This document shows, in pieces, positions 46,768 to 55,635 of a stretch of 64,000 nt of DNA. The position numbers were made by a program, and so were the translations under genes. The notes beneath the pieces are model-generated. The model saw only the letters and a program-made list of their open reading frames with translations. It did not search any database and was not told the origin of the DNA. This stretch comes from Mesorhizobium muleiense. GTDB lineage: Bacteria > Pseudomonadota > Alphaproteobacteria > Rhizobiales > Rhizobiaceae. Every line of letters starts with the position of its first letter. The first letter of the stretch is position 1. Location of the stretch: assembly GCF_900099905.1 (NCBI RefSeq), contig NZ_FNEE01000004.1, positions 294,108 to 358,107 on the forward strand, read 5' to 3'.

Positions 46768-47685
46768 ATGACCGACCAAACCACGGCAGAAGCCACCGCC
46801 GCCTCCATTCCGACCGGCGGCCGGCAACGCGCCTTCACCGAGTTCTGGCATTACTACTCGATGAACACCGGCGCCGTCATCGGCCTGGTCGTGTTCACTG
46901 CCCTGGTGCTGGTGGCGATCTTCGCGCCGCTGGTCGCACCGCATTCGCCTGACGAACAGTTTCGCGATGCGCTGCTGGCGCCGCCGGCCTGGCAGGAGGG
47001 CGGCAGATCGACGTTCCTGCTCGGCACCGACGCCGTCGGCCGCGACATGCTTTCGCGGCTGATTTTCGGGGCTCGGTTCTCGCTGTTCATCGGTCTGGTC
47101 GTCGTTGTTTTCTCGCTGACCAGCGGTATCGTCCTCGGCGTGCTCGCCGGCTATTTCCGCGGCTGGGTCGATACGCTGATCATGCGCGTCATGGACGTCA
47201 TCCTGGCCTTCCCGTCGCTGCTGCTTGCCCTCGTTCTGGTCGCGATCCTCGGACCCGGCCTGTTCAACGCCATGCTGGCGATCGCGCTGGTGCTGCAGCC
47301 GCATTTCGCGCGGCTCACCCGTGCGGCGGTGATGGCCGAAAAGAACCGCGAATATGTGATCTCCGCCAAGGTGGCCGGTGCCAGCCATCTCAGGCTGATG
47401 GTGAAGACGATCCTGCCGAACTGCATGGCGCCGCTGATCGTGCAGGCGACGCTGTCCTTCTCCAACGCCATTCTCGAGGCCGCGGCTCTTGGCTTCCTTG
47501 GCGTCGGCGCGCAGCCACCAACCCCGGAATGGGGCACCATGCTGGCCACGGCGCGCGAGTTCATCCTGCGCGCGCCATGGGTGGTGACCTTCCCCGGCCT
47601 TGCCATCCTGATCACGGTGCTTGCGATCAACCTGATCGGCGATGGCCTGCGCGATGCCTTCGACCCCAAGCTGAAGAGGTCGTGA
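46768..47685 (+). CDS. dppC: Dipeptide ABC transporter permease C
   Basis: 305-residue permease (E. coli DppC 300), starting one base after the dppB stop. Blocks include HPLVAPHSP-like FAPLVAPHSPDEQ, LLGTDAVGRDMLSRLIFGAR, and the EAA loop YVISAKVAGASHLRLMVKTI, then LGFLGVGAQPPTPEWGTML. Six membrane helices with an OppC-type N-terminal anchor around residues 35-55. Confidence 0.93.
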   Translation: MTDQTTAEATAASIPTGGRQRAFTEFWHYYSMNTGAVIGLVVFTALVLVAIFAPLVAPHSPDEQFRDALLAPPAWQEGGRSTFLLGTDAVGRDMLSRLIFGARFSLFIGLVVVVFSLTSGIVLGVLAGYFRGWVDTLIMRVMDVILAFPSLLLALVLVAILGPGLFNAMLAIALVLQPHFARLTRAAVMAEKNREYVISAKVAGASHLRLMVKTILPNCMAPLIVQATLSFSNAILEAAALGFLGVGAQPPTPEWGTMLATAREFILRAPWVVTFPGLAILITVLAINLIGDGLRDAFDPKLKRS

Positions 47686-47687
47686 CC

Positions 47688-48563
47688 ATGCCTCTTCTCG
47701 AGATCAAGAACCTCACCGTGTCGTTTGATACTGCCGCCGGACCGTTCATGGCCGTGCAAGGCATCGACCTGTCGATCGAGCCGCGCGAGGTGCTGGCGAT
47801 CGTCGGCGAATCCGGCTCCGGCAAATCGGTGGCGATGCTGGCGGTGATGGGGCTGTTGCCGAACACGGCGACGGTAAAGGCCGATCGCATGGCCTTCGAC
47901 GGCATCGACCTGCTTGAGCTCAGCCCGTCCGAGCGCCGCAAGATCGTCGGCAAGGACATCTCGATGATCTTCCAGGAGCCGATCGCCAGCCTCAACCCGT
48001 GCTTCACCGCCGGTTTCCAGATCGAGGAGGTGCTGCGCTTCCATTTGGGCATGGACCGCGCCCAGCGTCGGGCCCGCGCCATCGAGCTGATGAAGCTGGT
48101 CGGCATCGCCGATCCGGAAGAGCGGCTGAACTCGTTCCCGCATCAGATGTCGGGCGGCCAGTGCCAGCGCGTCATGATCGCCATTGCCATTGCCTGCAAT
48201 CCGAAGCTGCTGATCGCCGATGAGCCGACGACCGCGCTCGACGTCACCATCCAGAAGCAGATTCTCGACCTTTTGGTCGGCTTGCAGGCCAAATACGGCA
48301 TGGGCCTGATCATGATCACACACAATATGGGCGTCGTGGCCGAGACAGCCGACCGCGTCATCGTCCAGTACAAGGGCCGCAAGATGGAAGAGGCCGACGT
48401 TCTGTCGCTGTTCGAGCAGCCGAAGAGCAACTACACGCGGGCGCTGCTGTCGGCGCTGCCGGAAAACGCCGTCGGCGACCGGCTGCCGACCATTTCCGAC
48501 ATGCTGTTCGAACCGGCTCCGTCTGCTGCTGGAAGCGGGCCTGCAACGGGAGCCGCGCCATGA
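47688..48563 (+). CDS. dppD: Dipeptide ABC transporter ATP-binding protein D
   Basis: 291-residue ATPase. Walker [10 protein letters not shown], signature [19 protein letters not shown], Walker [16 protein letters not shown] and H-loop [11 protein letters not shown]-terminal oligopeptide-type extension ([16 protein letters not shown]) is present. Cys replaces the more usual residue after Gln in the signature, which is variable in DppD proteins. ATG at 47688 begins two bases after the dppC stop. Its stop overlaps dppF by four bases. Confidence 0.92.
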   Translation: MPLLEIKNLTVSFDTAAGPFMAVQGIDLSIEPREVLAIVGESGSGKSVAMLAVMGLLPNTATVKADRMAFDGIDLLELSPSERRKIVGKDISMIFQEPIASLNPCFTAGFQIEEVLRFHLGMDRAQRRARAIELMKLVGIADPEERLNSFPHQMSGGQCQRVMIAIAIACNPKLLIADEPTTALDVTIQKQILDLLVGLQAKYGMGLIMITHNMGVVAETADRVIVQYKGRKMEEADVLSLFEQPKSNYTRALLSALPENAVGDRLPTISDMLFEPAPSAAGSGPATGAAP

Positions 48564-49390
48564 GCGTGACGGTTCTCGAAGGCAAGAACATCGTGCGCGA
48601 CTATCATGTCGGCGGCGGCCTGTTTCGTCCCTCGCGCACGGTGCACGCGGTCAAGGGCGTTTCGTTCAGCGTCGACAAGGGCAAGACGCTGGCCATCGTC
48701 GGCGAAAGCGGCTGCGGCAAGTCAACGCTCGCACGTATCATCACCCTGATCGATCCGGCGACGGCGGGCGAGCTCTTCATCGACGGCAACAAGGTCGACA
48801 TCGCCAGGGATGGGCTGACGAAGGAGATGCGCCGCAAGGTGCAGATCGTCTTCCAGAACCCTTACGGTTCGCTCAATCCGCGCCAGAAGATCGGCGACGT
48901 GCTGGGCGAGCCGCTGCTCATCAACACCGACACGCCAGCCGACGAACGGCGCGATCTCGCCATGAAGATGCTGAAGAAGGTCGGCCTCGGACCGGAGCAT
49001 TACAACCGTTACCCGCACATGTTCTCGGGCGGCCAGCGCCAGCGCATCGCCATTGCCCGCGCGCTGATGCTCAATCCGAGCCTTTTGGTGCTCGACGAGC
49101 CGGTCTCGGCGCTCGATCTGTCGGTGCAGGCGCAGGTGCTCAACCTGCTCGCCGACCTGCAGGACGAGTTCGAACTGACCTATGTCTTCATCAGCCACGA
49201 CCTGTCGGTGGTGCGCTACATCGCCGACGAGGTGATGGTCATGTATTACGGCGAGGCCGTCGAATACGGCTCGCGCGACGAGGTCTTTGCCGACCCCAAG
49301 CACAGCTACACCAAAACGCTGTTCGCGGCGACGCCGCGCGCCGACGTCGCCAGCATCAAGGCGAGGCTGGCGAAGAAGAAGGCCGCCTGA
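48560..49390 (+). CDS. dppF: Dipeptide ABC transporter ATP-binding protein F
   Basis: 276-residue ATPase, partner of DppD. Walker A GESGCGKST, signature FSGGQRQRIAIARALMLNP, Walker B LLVLDEPVSALDLSVQ, H-loop FISHDLSVV, and an oligopeptide-transporter C-terminus (PKHSYTKTLFAATPR). Translationally coupled by the ATGA overlap at 48560-48563. End of the operon; no clear intrinsic terminator follows in the 75-base gap to the convergent gene. Confidence 0.92.
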   Translation: MSVTVLEGKNIVRDYHVGGGLFRPSRTVHAVKGVSFSVDKGKTLAIVGESGCGKSTLARIITLIDPATAGELFIDGNKVDIARDGLTKEMRRKVQIVFQNPYGSLNPRQKIGDVLGEPLLINTDTPADERRDLAMKMLKKVGLGPEHYNRYPHMFSGGQRQRIAIARALMLNPSLLVLDEPVSALDLSVQAQVLNLLADLQDEFELTYVFISHDLSVVRYIADEVMVMYYGEAVEYGSRDEVFADPKHSYTKTLFAATPRADVASIKARLAKKKAA

Positions 49391-49465
49391 CGCCGCAGTT
49401 GCGGTACCCAGCCCATGCTGAGGTTCAGGGCGCCGGCCGATCAAAGGCTACAGCGACCGCGATTC

Positions 49466-49981
49466 CTACGGAATGCAGTGCTTCTCGACGTCACGCGCCG
49501 TGAACTCTGCTGCTCGCCGCCATGCTTCGTCGGTATCTCCCCGGTAAGTCAGGTATCGATCGCAGACAGGTTTGTTGTTGCTCAAATCCAGCACTGCAAA
49601 CTTCACCCAGCCGACCAGCGTGCTCATCTTGTGCACCTGACCGATCAGGAGATATTTCGCGCTGGCTGTTCTTGCCTGTTTCGAGAGATCGACAAGGCCG
49701 GGGTCCTTGATGGTGCACTGTTCTGCCTGACAGGGTAACGCGACGAGCTTGATCTTCTCCGAAAGGCCATCCTGCAACGCAACGCCAAATGCCTTCAGTC
49801 GCGCTTCGTGTTCGGCGGTCTGGTCCCTGACTTCGCCTGATGTATCCCTGAACTCGAAATCCGCGACGGCGAGGGTCGCTGGCTCGGCGACATCGGCAAA
49901 AGCGGCCGGCGCAAGTAGACCAGCGCCCATCAGGATCAGGAAAAATTGTCCACACTCAAAAGGTCGAAATCGAATCCGCAC
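49466..49981 (-). CDS. Secreted protein of unknown function (DUF2380-like)
   Basis: 171 residues from a GTG at 49981, chosen because AAGGTGCAAA precedes it and it yields a complete Sec signal: basic n-region (RIRFRPFECGQ), hydrophobic FFLILMGAGLLAPAAFA, cut before DVAEP. The mature part contains TLAVADFEFRDTSGEVRDQT, KYLLIGQVHKMSTLVGWVKF and a C-terminal EFTARDVEKHC, similar to a family of small periplasmic proteins with a DUF2380-type domain that I recognise only weakly. An ATG at 49930 would give a poor signal. Periplasmic or envelope role; function unknown. Confidence 0.65.
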   Translation of the reverse strand: MRIRFRPFECGQFFLILMGAGLLAPAAFADVAEPATLAVADFEFRDTSGEVRDQTAEHEARLKAFGVALQDGLSEKIKLVALPCQAEQCTIKDPGLVDLSKQARTASAKYLLIGQVHKMSTLVGWVKFAVLDLSNNKPVCDRYLTYRGDTDEAWRRAAEFTARDVEKHCIP

Positions 49982-50124
49982 TTTGCACCTTGAGCATCTC
50001 GTTTCTCCGAGGTTAGGACGATAGCCATCCCAATGACGGTGCCGATTTGTCTCTTCGCGCTGTTGGAAGACGCGGAAGCGGGCGCAGACTACCCGGTTGT
50101 GTCGCGACGTCAACTTTCAACCCG

Positions 50125-50451
50125 TTACTGGGTGGACTCCACCTCCGCGACAACCAGCTTGCCTTTGGCGCGCGAGATTTCGAGTGCCTGGCCGGCCCCT
50201 GCCAACGCGCCCGGGACCGAGATCACGAACGCCTGGCCCTCGCTGAGGGTCGCGACGAAGCGCACTGGCAGGTTTTCTTCGCCCGCCGCCATCGTGGTGA
50301 CCACCCGGTAGCCGTCATCCGCCTCCGTGTAGTAGACGACGCCATGAAAATTGCCGAGATCAACGGTCCCACCCTGACGGGCCGTGAGTTCGCCGGCAGA
50401 AGCGGAACCTGCCACGACGCAAAGCGCCGCAAGTGCTGTGTATCTGAACAT
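50125..50451 (-). CDS. Small exported protein, function unknown
   Basis: 108 residues with a Sec signal at 1-19 (MFRYTALAALCVVAGSASA, cut before Gly). The mature part is mostly beta-strand (GGTVDLGNFHGVVYYTEADD, then VRFVATLSEGQAFVISVPG) and has no Cys pair or metal motif. ATG at 50451 follows GGAGAGAAACACC and is preferred to an upstream in-frame ATG at 50466. It lies between the DUF2380-like gene and the globin on the same strand, though gaps of 143 and 65 bases leave operon membership open. Confidence 0.65.
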   Translation of the reverse strand: MFRYTALAALCVVAGSASAGELTARQGGTVDLGNFHGVVYYTEADDGYRVVTTMAAGEENLPVRFVATLSEGQAFVISVPGALAGAGQALEISRAKGKLVVAEVESTQ

Positions 50452-50516
50452 GGTGTTTCTCTCCATTTGGAATTGTCGTTTGGGTGGGTGGTCGCCTGCG
50501 GCTGCATCCCCAAAAA

Positions 50517-50942
50517 TTACGCGGCGAGCTGATCCTCACGGGCAGCCGCGATCATCACGCTGGCGAGCAACCCGTAGGCCGCCTCCCAAGCCTCGCGGAC
50601 AGCCGGCGTAAAAGCCGTGCCGAGGCCGGCCGCCAGCGTCTCGATGAGCGCTTGCCCGACGATCGGGTAATGACGCTCCTCGACGCCGTAGTTCACGTGA
50701 CGCCTGGCGAGCACGCGAACCGTCGGCAGGATGGTGTCGGCACGTTCCAGTCCATGCACGACGAAGCCCAGGCTCGCCATCAGCTTGGCGCCTTGCTTGG
50801 TCATGTCTGTCACCGGAAACAGCGCGCGAAGATCCGCGTCGATCGCGAACAGGCGCTCGTAGAACAGCGCGGCGACGGCCACGCGGATCGGCACGATCTC
50901 GCGAAAACTGTCCTGGACAAGTCTGATCTGGTCGGGTGTCAT
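50517..50942 (-). CDS. Single-domain bacterial hemoglobin
   Basis: 141-residue globin of the Vitreoscilla hemoglobin/flavohemoglobin type. FYERLFAIDADLRALFPV matches helix B/C with B10 Tyr; RRHVNYGVEERHYPIVGQAL matches the F-helix region with the proximal His, followed by WEAAYGLLASVMI. No FAD/NAD reductase domain follows (flavohemoglobins are about 400 aa), so it is the stand-alone form that binds O2 or NO. ATG at 50942 with CAGGAGCGTCGCCG. It probably supports respiration at low oxygen or NO removal. Confidence 0.87.
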   Translation of the reverse strand: MTPDQIRLVQDSFREIVPIRVAVAALFYERLFAIDADLRALFPVTDMTKQGAKLMASLGFVVHGLERADTILPTVRVLARRHVNYGVEERHYPIVGQALIETLAAGLGTAFTPAVREAWEAAYGLLASVMIAAAREDQLAA

Positions 50943-51239
50943 CGGCGACGCTCCTGCGTTCCTGGTCTTGCGGCGACCATCGCCCCAAAGCGTTTCGCAT
51001 GCATGTCGCCTGCGCCTGGATGTGTTTCAGTTGTGTCTCAATTGGTTTTCAGCTCGCGCTCATTTGTCTTCTTTATTTAGAGGCACGCCGAGAGTGCCAG
51101 GCCGAACTCTCGCCGACCTCGACCTGGCCATAGCTGAAAACCTGGGGCGCGGCGCCAGCTTGGAACTGCATCGGCAGTCGGTCATTATATCGGGGAGCCG
51201 GCGGCTCCTCCCCTATGCCTCCGTTCGGATGGAGAAATC

Positions 51240-52367
51240 ATGCTGCGGATATTCATTGCTTCGTCTTTTCTTCTCGCCTTCGGTGCGCCCTCGACCACGC
51301 TCGCGCAGGACAGCAGCATCGAGAGCGAAACAGGCCGCGTTGCGGTCGAGACCTTTGCCGAAGGGCTCGAGCATCCCTGGGGCGCGACCTACCTGCCCGA
51401 CGGCGCGTTGCTGGTCACCGAGCGTCCGGGGCGCCTGCGGCTCGTCTCGACCGACGGAGCCGTTTCCGATCCGATCGACGGTGTGCCGGACGTCCTCGCC
51501 AGCGGACAAGGCGGTCTGCTGGATGTGGGGCTCGATCCGGACTTTGCCAACAACCGGACGGTTTATCTCTCCTATTCGGAGGAACGCGGCGGCGGCGCGG
51601 CCACCTCGGTCGGCCGTGGACGCCTGGACGAGAACGGCAACGCGCTTTCGAATTTCGAAGTGATCTTCCGCCAAGAACCAGCCGTGTCCAGCCGGCTGCA
51701 CTACGGCTCCCGCCTGGTATTCGCGCCGGATGGCAAGCTGTTCGTCACGCTCGGTGAGCGCGGCAAGATGCGAGAGGCGCAGAACGCGAACAATCATCTC
51801 GGCACGATCGTCCGCATCAACCCCGATGGTTCCGTGCCTGACGACAATCCCTTCGTCGGCAAGGACGGCGCCGACGAGATCTGGTCCTACGGCCATCGCA
51901 ATGTGCAAAGTGCTGCGCTCCATCCCCAATCCGGCGTGCTCTGGACCGCGGAAATGGGACCGCTCGGCGGCGATGAGCTGAACATTCCGCAAGCGGGCAG
52001 GAATCACGGCTGGCCCGAGGTCAGCTGGGGCCGGCACTATTCTGGCGAACGCATTCCCGAGCCATCGACGCGGCCGGAGTTTGCCGACTCCATCCATAGC
52101 TGGACGCCCGTCATCTCGCCTTCCGGCATGACCTTCTACACCGGCGACATGTTTTCCGATTGGCGAGGCGACCTCTTGATTGGCGGACTGTCGGCGGAAG
52201 GTATCGTTCGTGTCAGGATCGACGGAAAGCAGGTCGCCGGCGAGGAAGTCCTCGCTCTCGGCAGGCGTATCCGGGACGTGGCGCAGGCTCCCGACGGCGC
52301 GGTCATGGCGTTGACCGACGAACCAGCGGGAAAGATATTGCGACTGACGCCGGCAGCGTCGCAGTGA
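51240..52367 (+). CDS. PQQ-dependent aldose sugar dehydrogenase (YliI/soluble GDH family)
   Basis: 375-residue periplasmic six-bladed beta-propeller; E. coli Asd/YliI is 371. Signal peptide at 1-23 (LRIFIASSFLLAFGAPSTTLA). Family blocks: LEHPWGATYLPDGALLVTER, GLLDVGLDPDFANN, YGSRLVFAPDGKLFVTLGER, GHRNVQSAALHPQSGVLWTA and HGWPEVSWGRHYSG. It would oxidise aldoses to lactones and pass electrons to the respiratory chain if PQQ is available; no pqq genes are in the window. ATG at 51240 has GGAGAAATC upstream. The 297-base gap before it shows no gene. Confidence 0.9.
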   Translation: MLRIFIASSFLLAFGAPSTTLAQDSSIESETGRVAVETFAEGLEHPWGATYLPDGALLVTERPGRLRLVSTDGAVSDPIDGVPDVLASGQGGLLDVGLDPDFANNRTVYLSYSEERGGGAATSVGRGRLDENGNALSNFEVIFRQEPAVSSRLHYGSRLVFAPDGKLFVTLGERGKMREAQNANNHLGTIVRINPDGSVPDDNPFVGKDGADEIWSYGHRNVQSAALHPQSGVLWTAEMGPLGGDELNIPQAGRNHGWPEVSWGRHYSGERIPEPSTRPEFADSIHSWTPVISPSGMTFYTGDMFSDWRGDLLIGGLSAEGIVRVRIDGKQVAGEEVLALGRRIRDVAQAPDGAVMALTDEPAGKILRLTPAASQ

Positions 52368-53896
52368 TGCCGCGCGGTGCGACAGGCGCGTTTTCTGAAC
52401 TGGTCGCTCTACCCTCGGAATCCCGCTAAGCCTTGAGAAATATTAGTGTCGCTTAGTGACGCGAAGACCTGAGTGAAATTCAAAAGTCCTGCATTTGCCA
52501 CAGAAATTGCTGATTTTGTTGCGCTCTGCGTGACGCTGAACTCATTCGAGGACGGGATTAGACTGCGGCCCGGCGAAGTGGGTCCGAATATTCTGTCCGG
52601 CTTCTTTAGAAAGCTATAGGCCAGTTCTCCGCGCGGCAGTCGCGACCCTGGCCGACAAATGGCCCGCCAGTGCCGCTGCGAGCCTGACGGGTGCGCCTGT
52701 AGCGGCAACGCTAGCCAACTACCCGACAGCCTTATGTCCAGGTGCATGACTGAAGCGGCCGGTGCCGGTGGTCGTCGGCACCTCGGCGAGCACGCCTCAT
52801 GTACTGTCTAGATTTGCCGGCCTAGCCGGTCCTGTGGGCGTAGCTAACGACGTTCTTTGTCTTCTTGCACGTGGAGCAGACCTCTTTTCGTCGGCTGAAT
52901 CCGAATGCGCAGGCAAGCTCTCGTGTCTTGTGATTGGCGTGCTGGCGAATTGACAGTTTGATACTGTCCGCAATGCATATGTCTTCCTCGATCTCGACTT
53001 CGCCGATACCTACAGCTGCTTACTGCCGGTCCGGGCGATAGACGAGGAAAGCGAGACGGACGGCAGCGCGTAGACTGGGACGCGACCTCTATGCAGAAGA
53101 CCCGCCGCTACATTTGCGAAGCGACGGGCCTCCGCCCCATTCCCCCATACCTGACCATGCAACTGCCGTGCCAGACTTATTGACCCATCGCGGGACACCT
53201 TATGGCTTCTGCGCAGGCCTGGATGTTGCAACAAGGATATGCCAGTCGGACCAGGCTCGGCTGTGGGAATTCCCACACCGGGGAAAACATTGGAAAAATC
53301 CGCTCCCAGTTTTGCTTTCCGGAAAGCGGGGCCTCCGGCCATTAACCGGCGTACGCGGCCCAGCGCTGAAGAGAGACGAAAGCCGCCTGCAAAGTGGACT
53401 TTTGAACCTTTTGAGTGTTCCGCCGAGGGCGCCCATAGAAATTTTCGGCCGCTACTCGGGGCTCTCAAAGCCGAGCAACAATGTCCCGAAGGCGGTTAAT
53501 GTGCGGGAGTAGTCGGCCAGACCTTGCCTCGTCCCGAATGTCGAAGCTAGCCAGTGTCGTCTGCACGGCCTCATGGAAGCTCTCAGGGGTGTCTAAAATA
53601 GATGGTGAGTAGATGGCTGCTGGACAGAAATCCGTAGTCGCGAGCCGCCCCGCAAGGTCTGGTCGACCAGGGGCTCGCTGTCCGTCGCTTTGGCCAAGGT
53701 TTTGGTGATGTCACATCGCGCGCGAAAGGATCTGGACTTTCCGCAAGTCTGCCGGAAGTTCAGGGGCCTGGGGCAAAAATATTATTTTAGGGGCTGAAAA
53801 TGCGTCTGGGGGTGCCCCTGCGGTGCCCCGGATGATTTTCGCGGATGCGGCCAAAACCGGCCATCAACTAAGCAATTGATTTTGCGAAGAGAAAAC
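52368..53896. other. 1.5-kb region with no convincing gene; possible decayed insertion next to tRNA-Thr
   Basis: Open frames here are short (63-152 codons), overlap one another on both strands, lack ribosome sites and resemble no family I know (for example 52762-52953, 53010-53468, 53114-53512). Compared with the flanks the stretch is less GC-biased at codon third positions in every frame. It contains a degenerate copy of the tRNA-Thr 3' end at 52446 and, close to the tRNA, two direct GGTGCCCC boxes (53811-53818, 53822-53829) and an AT-rich AAATATTATTTTA at about 53777. These are hints of a former integrated element; no integrase remains recognisable. Confidence 0.5.
52446..52473 (-). repeat. 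Degenerate copy of the tRNA-Thr 3' end (att-like)
   Basis: Aligning 52446-52472 with 53899-53926 gives 24 identical positions of 28 with one gap; shared strings are CGCTTAG, TGAC, CGAA and ACCTGA. These correspond to the acceptor 3' strand and T-arm of tRNA-Thr. Duplicated tRNA 3' ends mark att sites of tRNA-targeted integrative elements, so 52446-53896 may be the scar of one. Alternatively, it is a chance match helped by the T-arm palindrome. Confidence 0.5.
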
Positions 53897-53972
53897 TGGT
53901 GCCGCTTAGGTGACTCGAACACCTGACCCCATCATTACGAATGATGTGCTCTACCAACTGAGCTAAAGCGGC
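53897..53972 (-). tRNA. tRNA-Thr (anticodon CGU)
   Basis: On the minus strand the acceptor GCCGCTT pairs with AAGCGGC; D-arm GCTC...GAGC; anticodon stem CATCA/TGATG encloses loop TTCGTAA with anticodon CGT, reading ACG threonine codons; variable GGGGTC; T-loop GTTCGAGTC. Discriminator A and an encoded CCA complete a 76-base cloverleaf. Its 3' end faces the gene-poor 1.5-kb segment. Confidence 0.95.
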
Positions 53973-54312
53973 CCGGGAAGCCAAGGCCTCCAAGATGCGC
54001 TGGGTGATAGACGCAACCCGCCACAAATTCAAGATGGGACTTGGCAATTCGTGTCGGCTCATCCCGGGCCTATAAGCGACCGCCGCACCGGTCGGCTATG
54101 CGGTTGCGCGAAGTCTCAACGCCAAGTTGTGCGACGTCGCGTTGGCGCTGCATCGGGGAATCGGCGAAAAATGTTGATTTCTTTACCGAAAACCGCCGAA
54201 ATCGACTTTGGATGCATCACCAAGGCAGAATGCGGCCGCTGGCCCGTTGATTGATCGGTCGCCTGCGGCTAACGATCATGCCAATGTGACCGTACGTGCA
54301 GAGGGGTCCCCG

Positions 54313-55524
54313 TTGGACGCGATCGAAAAAGCGATCCGGAATGCCTTCGAGAAAGGCAATGCCGAAGACCGCGCGTTTCGCGAGCGGGTCTACCGATCGG
54401 CCTTCGCCGCGCTTGATCGCGCCCTGCAGGCCAACCCGAACGTGACGGTGGAAGTCGCCATCAAGCGCCGCAAGGCGGTGCAGGCCAAGATAACCGAAAT
54501 CGAATCCGAATTCCTGCCGGCGGTTCCCGCTGTCGGCCGGCCGACCGATGACGACGCTGCAGCACCGGCTGCGGAGCAGCCGGCTGGCAGCGAAGCCGAT
54601 GCCGAACCGGATGCCGGCGCCGACGCTGAACCGGCGCCGCCTGAGGTCGTTGTCGACGGTCCGGCTGAGCCTCCCGCATCGGTCGCGCCTCCTGCTTCCG
54701 ACGCACCCCCAGCTTCCGATGCGCCGCGCTCGCGCGTCTTGCCGGTCGTTCCCGACATCATGCCCGAAGCGGCTTTTCCCGATGCGCCGGAGATCGACTT
54801 GTCGTCCCCCCAATCGGCCGGAGACGGCGACGCAGAGGTGATGCCCGACCGCGACGACAGGCGGGTGAGAGGTCCCCGCCTGCCTCTCACCGCGATTTTC
54901 CTCGGCGTGACGCTGCTCGCAGCCGCCGGCATCGGCCTCTATTTCGCTGCCCAGACCGGCGTCTTCAAGTCGGCGGCCGAACTCGACACCGCCCCGCCGC
55001 AAACGCCACCGACGGTGGAAGACGATGATTTCACGCCGCCAGGCGACACGGCCCCGCCGCTGAACGCCGGCGAGGCGGATGAGGCGCGCGACTGGATCAA
55101 TGTGTTTTCACCGAGTGACCCGACGCTTGTCAGCGCGCCTTCGGATGCCAAGGCCGAAGTCATGCAGGACGACAGCGGTTCTTTCCTGCGCATCCGGTCG
55201 GGCGCCTCCGGTTCGGCGATCAGCTTCGACGTCGAGCAAGGCGTCTTGGACAAACTCGCCGGCAAGCACGCCACGTTCGACATCATCGCCCGCTCCGAGG
55301 AGGGCCAGGAGACGCAGATCTCCGTCGACTGCAATTTCGGCGAACTCGGCGACTGCGGCCGCAAGCGCTACGCGGTCGGCCACGAGCGCAACGAATACCT
55401 CTTCGATGTGCGGTTTCCCGACAAGCGTCCGGGCGCTGCCGGCACCATCGCCATCAATTCCGACTTCGACAAGCAGGGCAAGTCGGTCGACATCTACGAG
55501 ATCCGCGTCGCGATTGTTCCTTGA
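54313..55524 (+). CDS. Membrane-anchored protein with acidic disordered region, function unknown
   Basis: 403 residues from a TTG at 54313, chosen because AGAGGGGTCCCCG is correctly spaced before it; weaker in-frame starts lie upstream. Three parts: a charged helical N-terminus (1-65, AIEKAIRNAFEKGNAEDRAF) similar to rhizobial proteins of unknown role; a Pro/Ala/Asp/Glu-rich disordered stretch (70-185); one membrane helix at about 191-213 (LTAIFLGVTLLAAAGIGLYF); and a C-terminal domain (about 250-403) with DWINVFSPSDPT and FDIIARSEEGQETQISVDCN, probably beta-sandwich and periplasmic. The cytoplasmic part precedes the helix. No enzyme motif. The 340 bases before it (53973-54312) contain no gene. 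Confidence 0.75.
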   Translation: MDAIEKAIRNAFEKGNAEDRAFRERVYRSAFAALDRALQANPNVTVEVAIKRRKAVQAKITEIESEFLPAVPAVGRPTDDDAAAPAAEQPAGSEADAEPDAGADAEPAPPEVVVDGPAEPPASVAPPASDAPPASDAPRSRVLPVVPDIMPEAAFPDAPEIDLSSPQSAGDGDAEVMPDRDDRRVRGPRLPLTAIFLGVTLLAAAGIGLYFAAQTGVFKSAAELDTAPPQTPPTVEDDDFTPPGDTAPPLNAGEADEARDWINVFSPSDPTLVSAPSDAKAEVMQDDSGSFLRIRSGASGSAISFDVEQGVLDKLAGKHATFDIIARSEEGQETQISVDCNFGELGDCGRKRYAVGHERNEYLFDVRFPDKRPGAAGTIAINSDFDKQGKSVDIYEIRVAIVP

Positions 55525-55531
55525 GCCTCAA

Positions 55532-55635
55532 CGCATCGGCCCGAAAATCGGAATCGATTTTCGGAAAGCACGATGCGTAGATTATAACTGTTAGAGCGTA
55601 CTTTGTGCGTCCACTTGGACGCACGTCGCTCTAAC
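55532..55635. repeat. Two-module RIME-like palindromic mosaic, copy 3 (inverted relative to copy 1)
   Basis: Module 2 at 55532-55577 (CGCATCGGCCCGAAAATCGG to GCACGATGCG) followed by module 1 at 55590-55635 (GTTAGAGCGTACTTTGTGCG to GTCGCTCTAAC): the reverse complement of the arrangement at 13413-13514. The ligase stop codon (TAG, 55631-55633 on the minus strand) is formed by the CTCTAAC end of module 1. Confidence 0.87.

Noticed and set aside
53010..53512. Overlapping frames of 132-152 codons on both strands in the gene-poor segment
   Set aside because: No ribosome site, no recognised domain, overlapping opposite frames; treated as non-coding or decayed.
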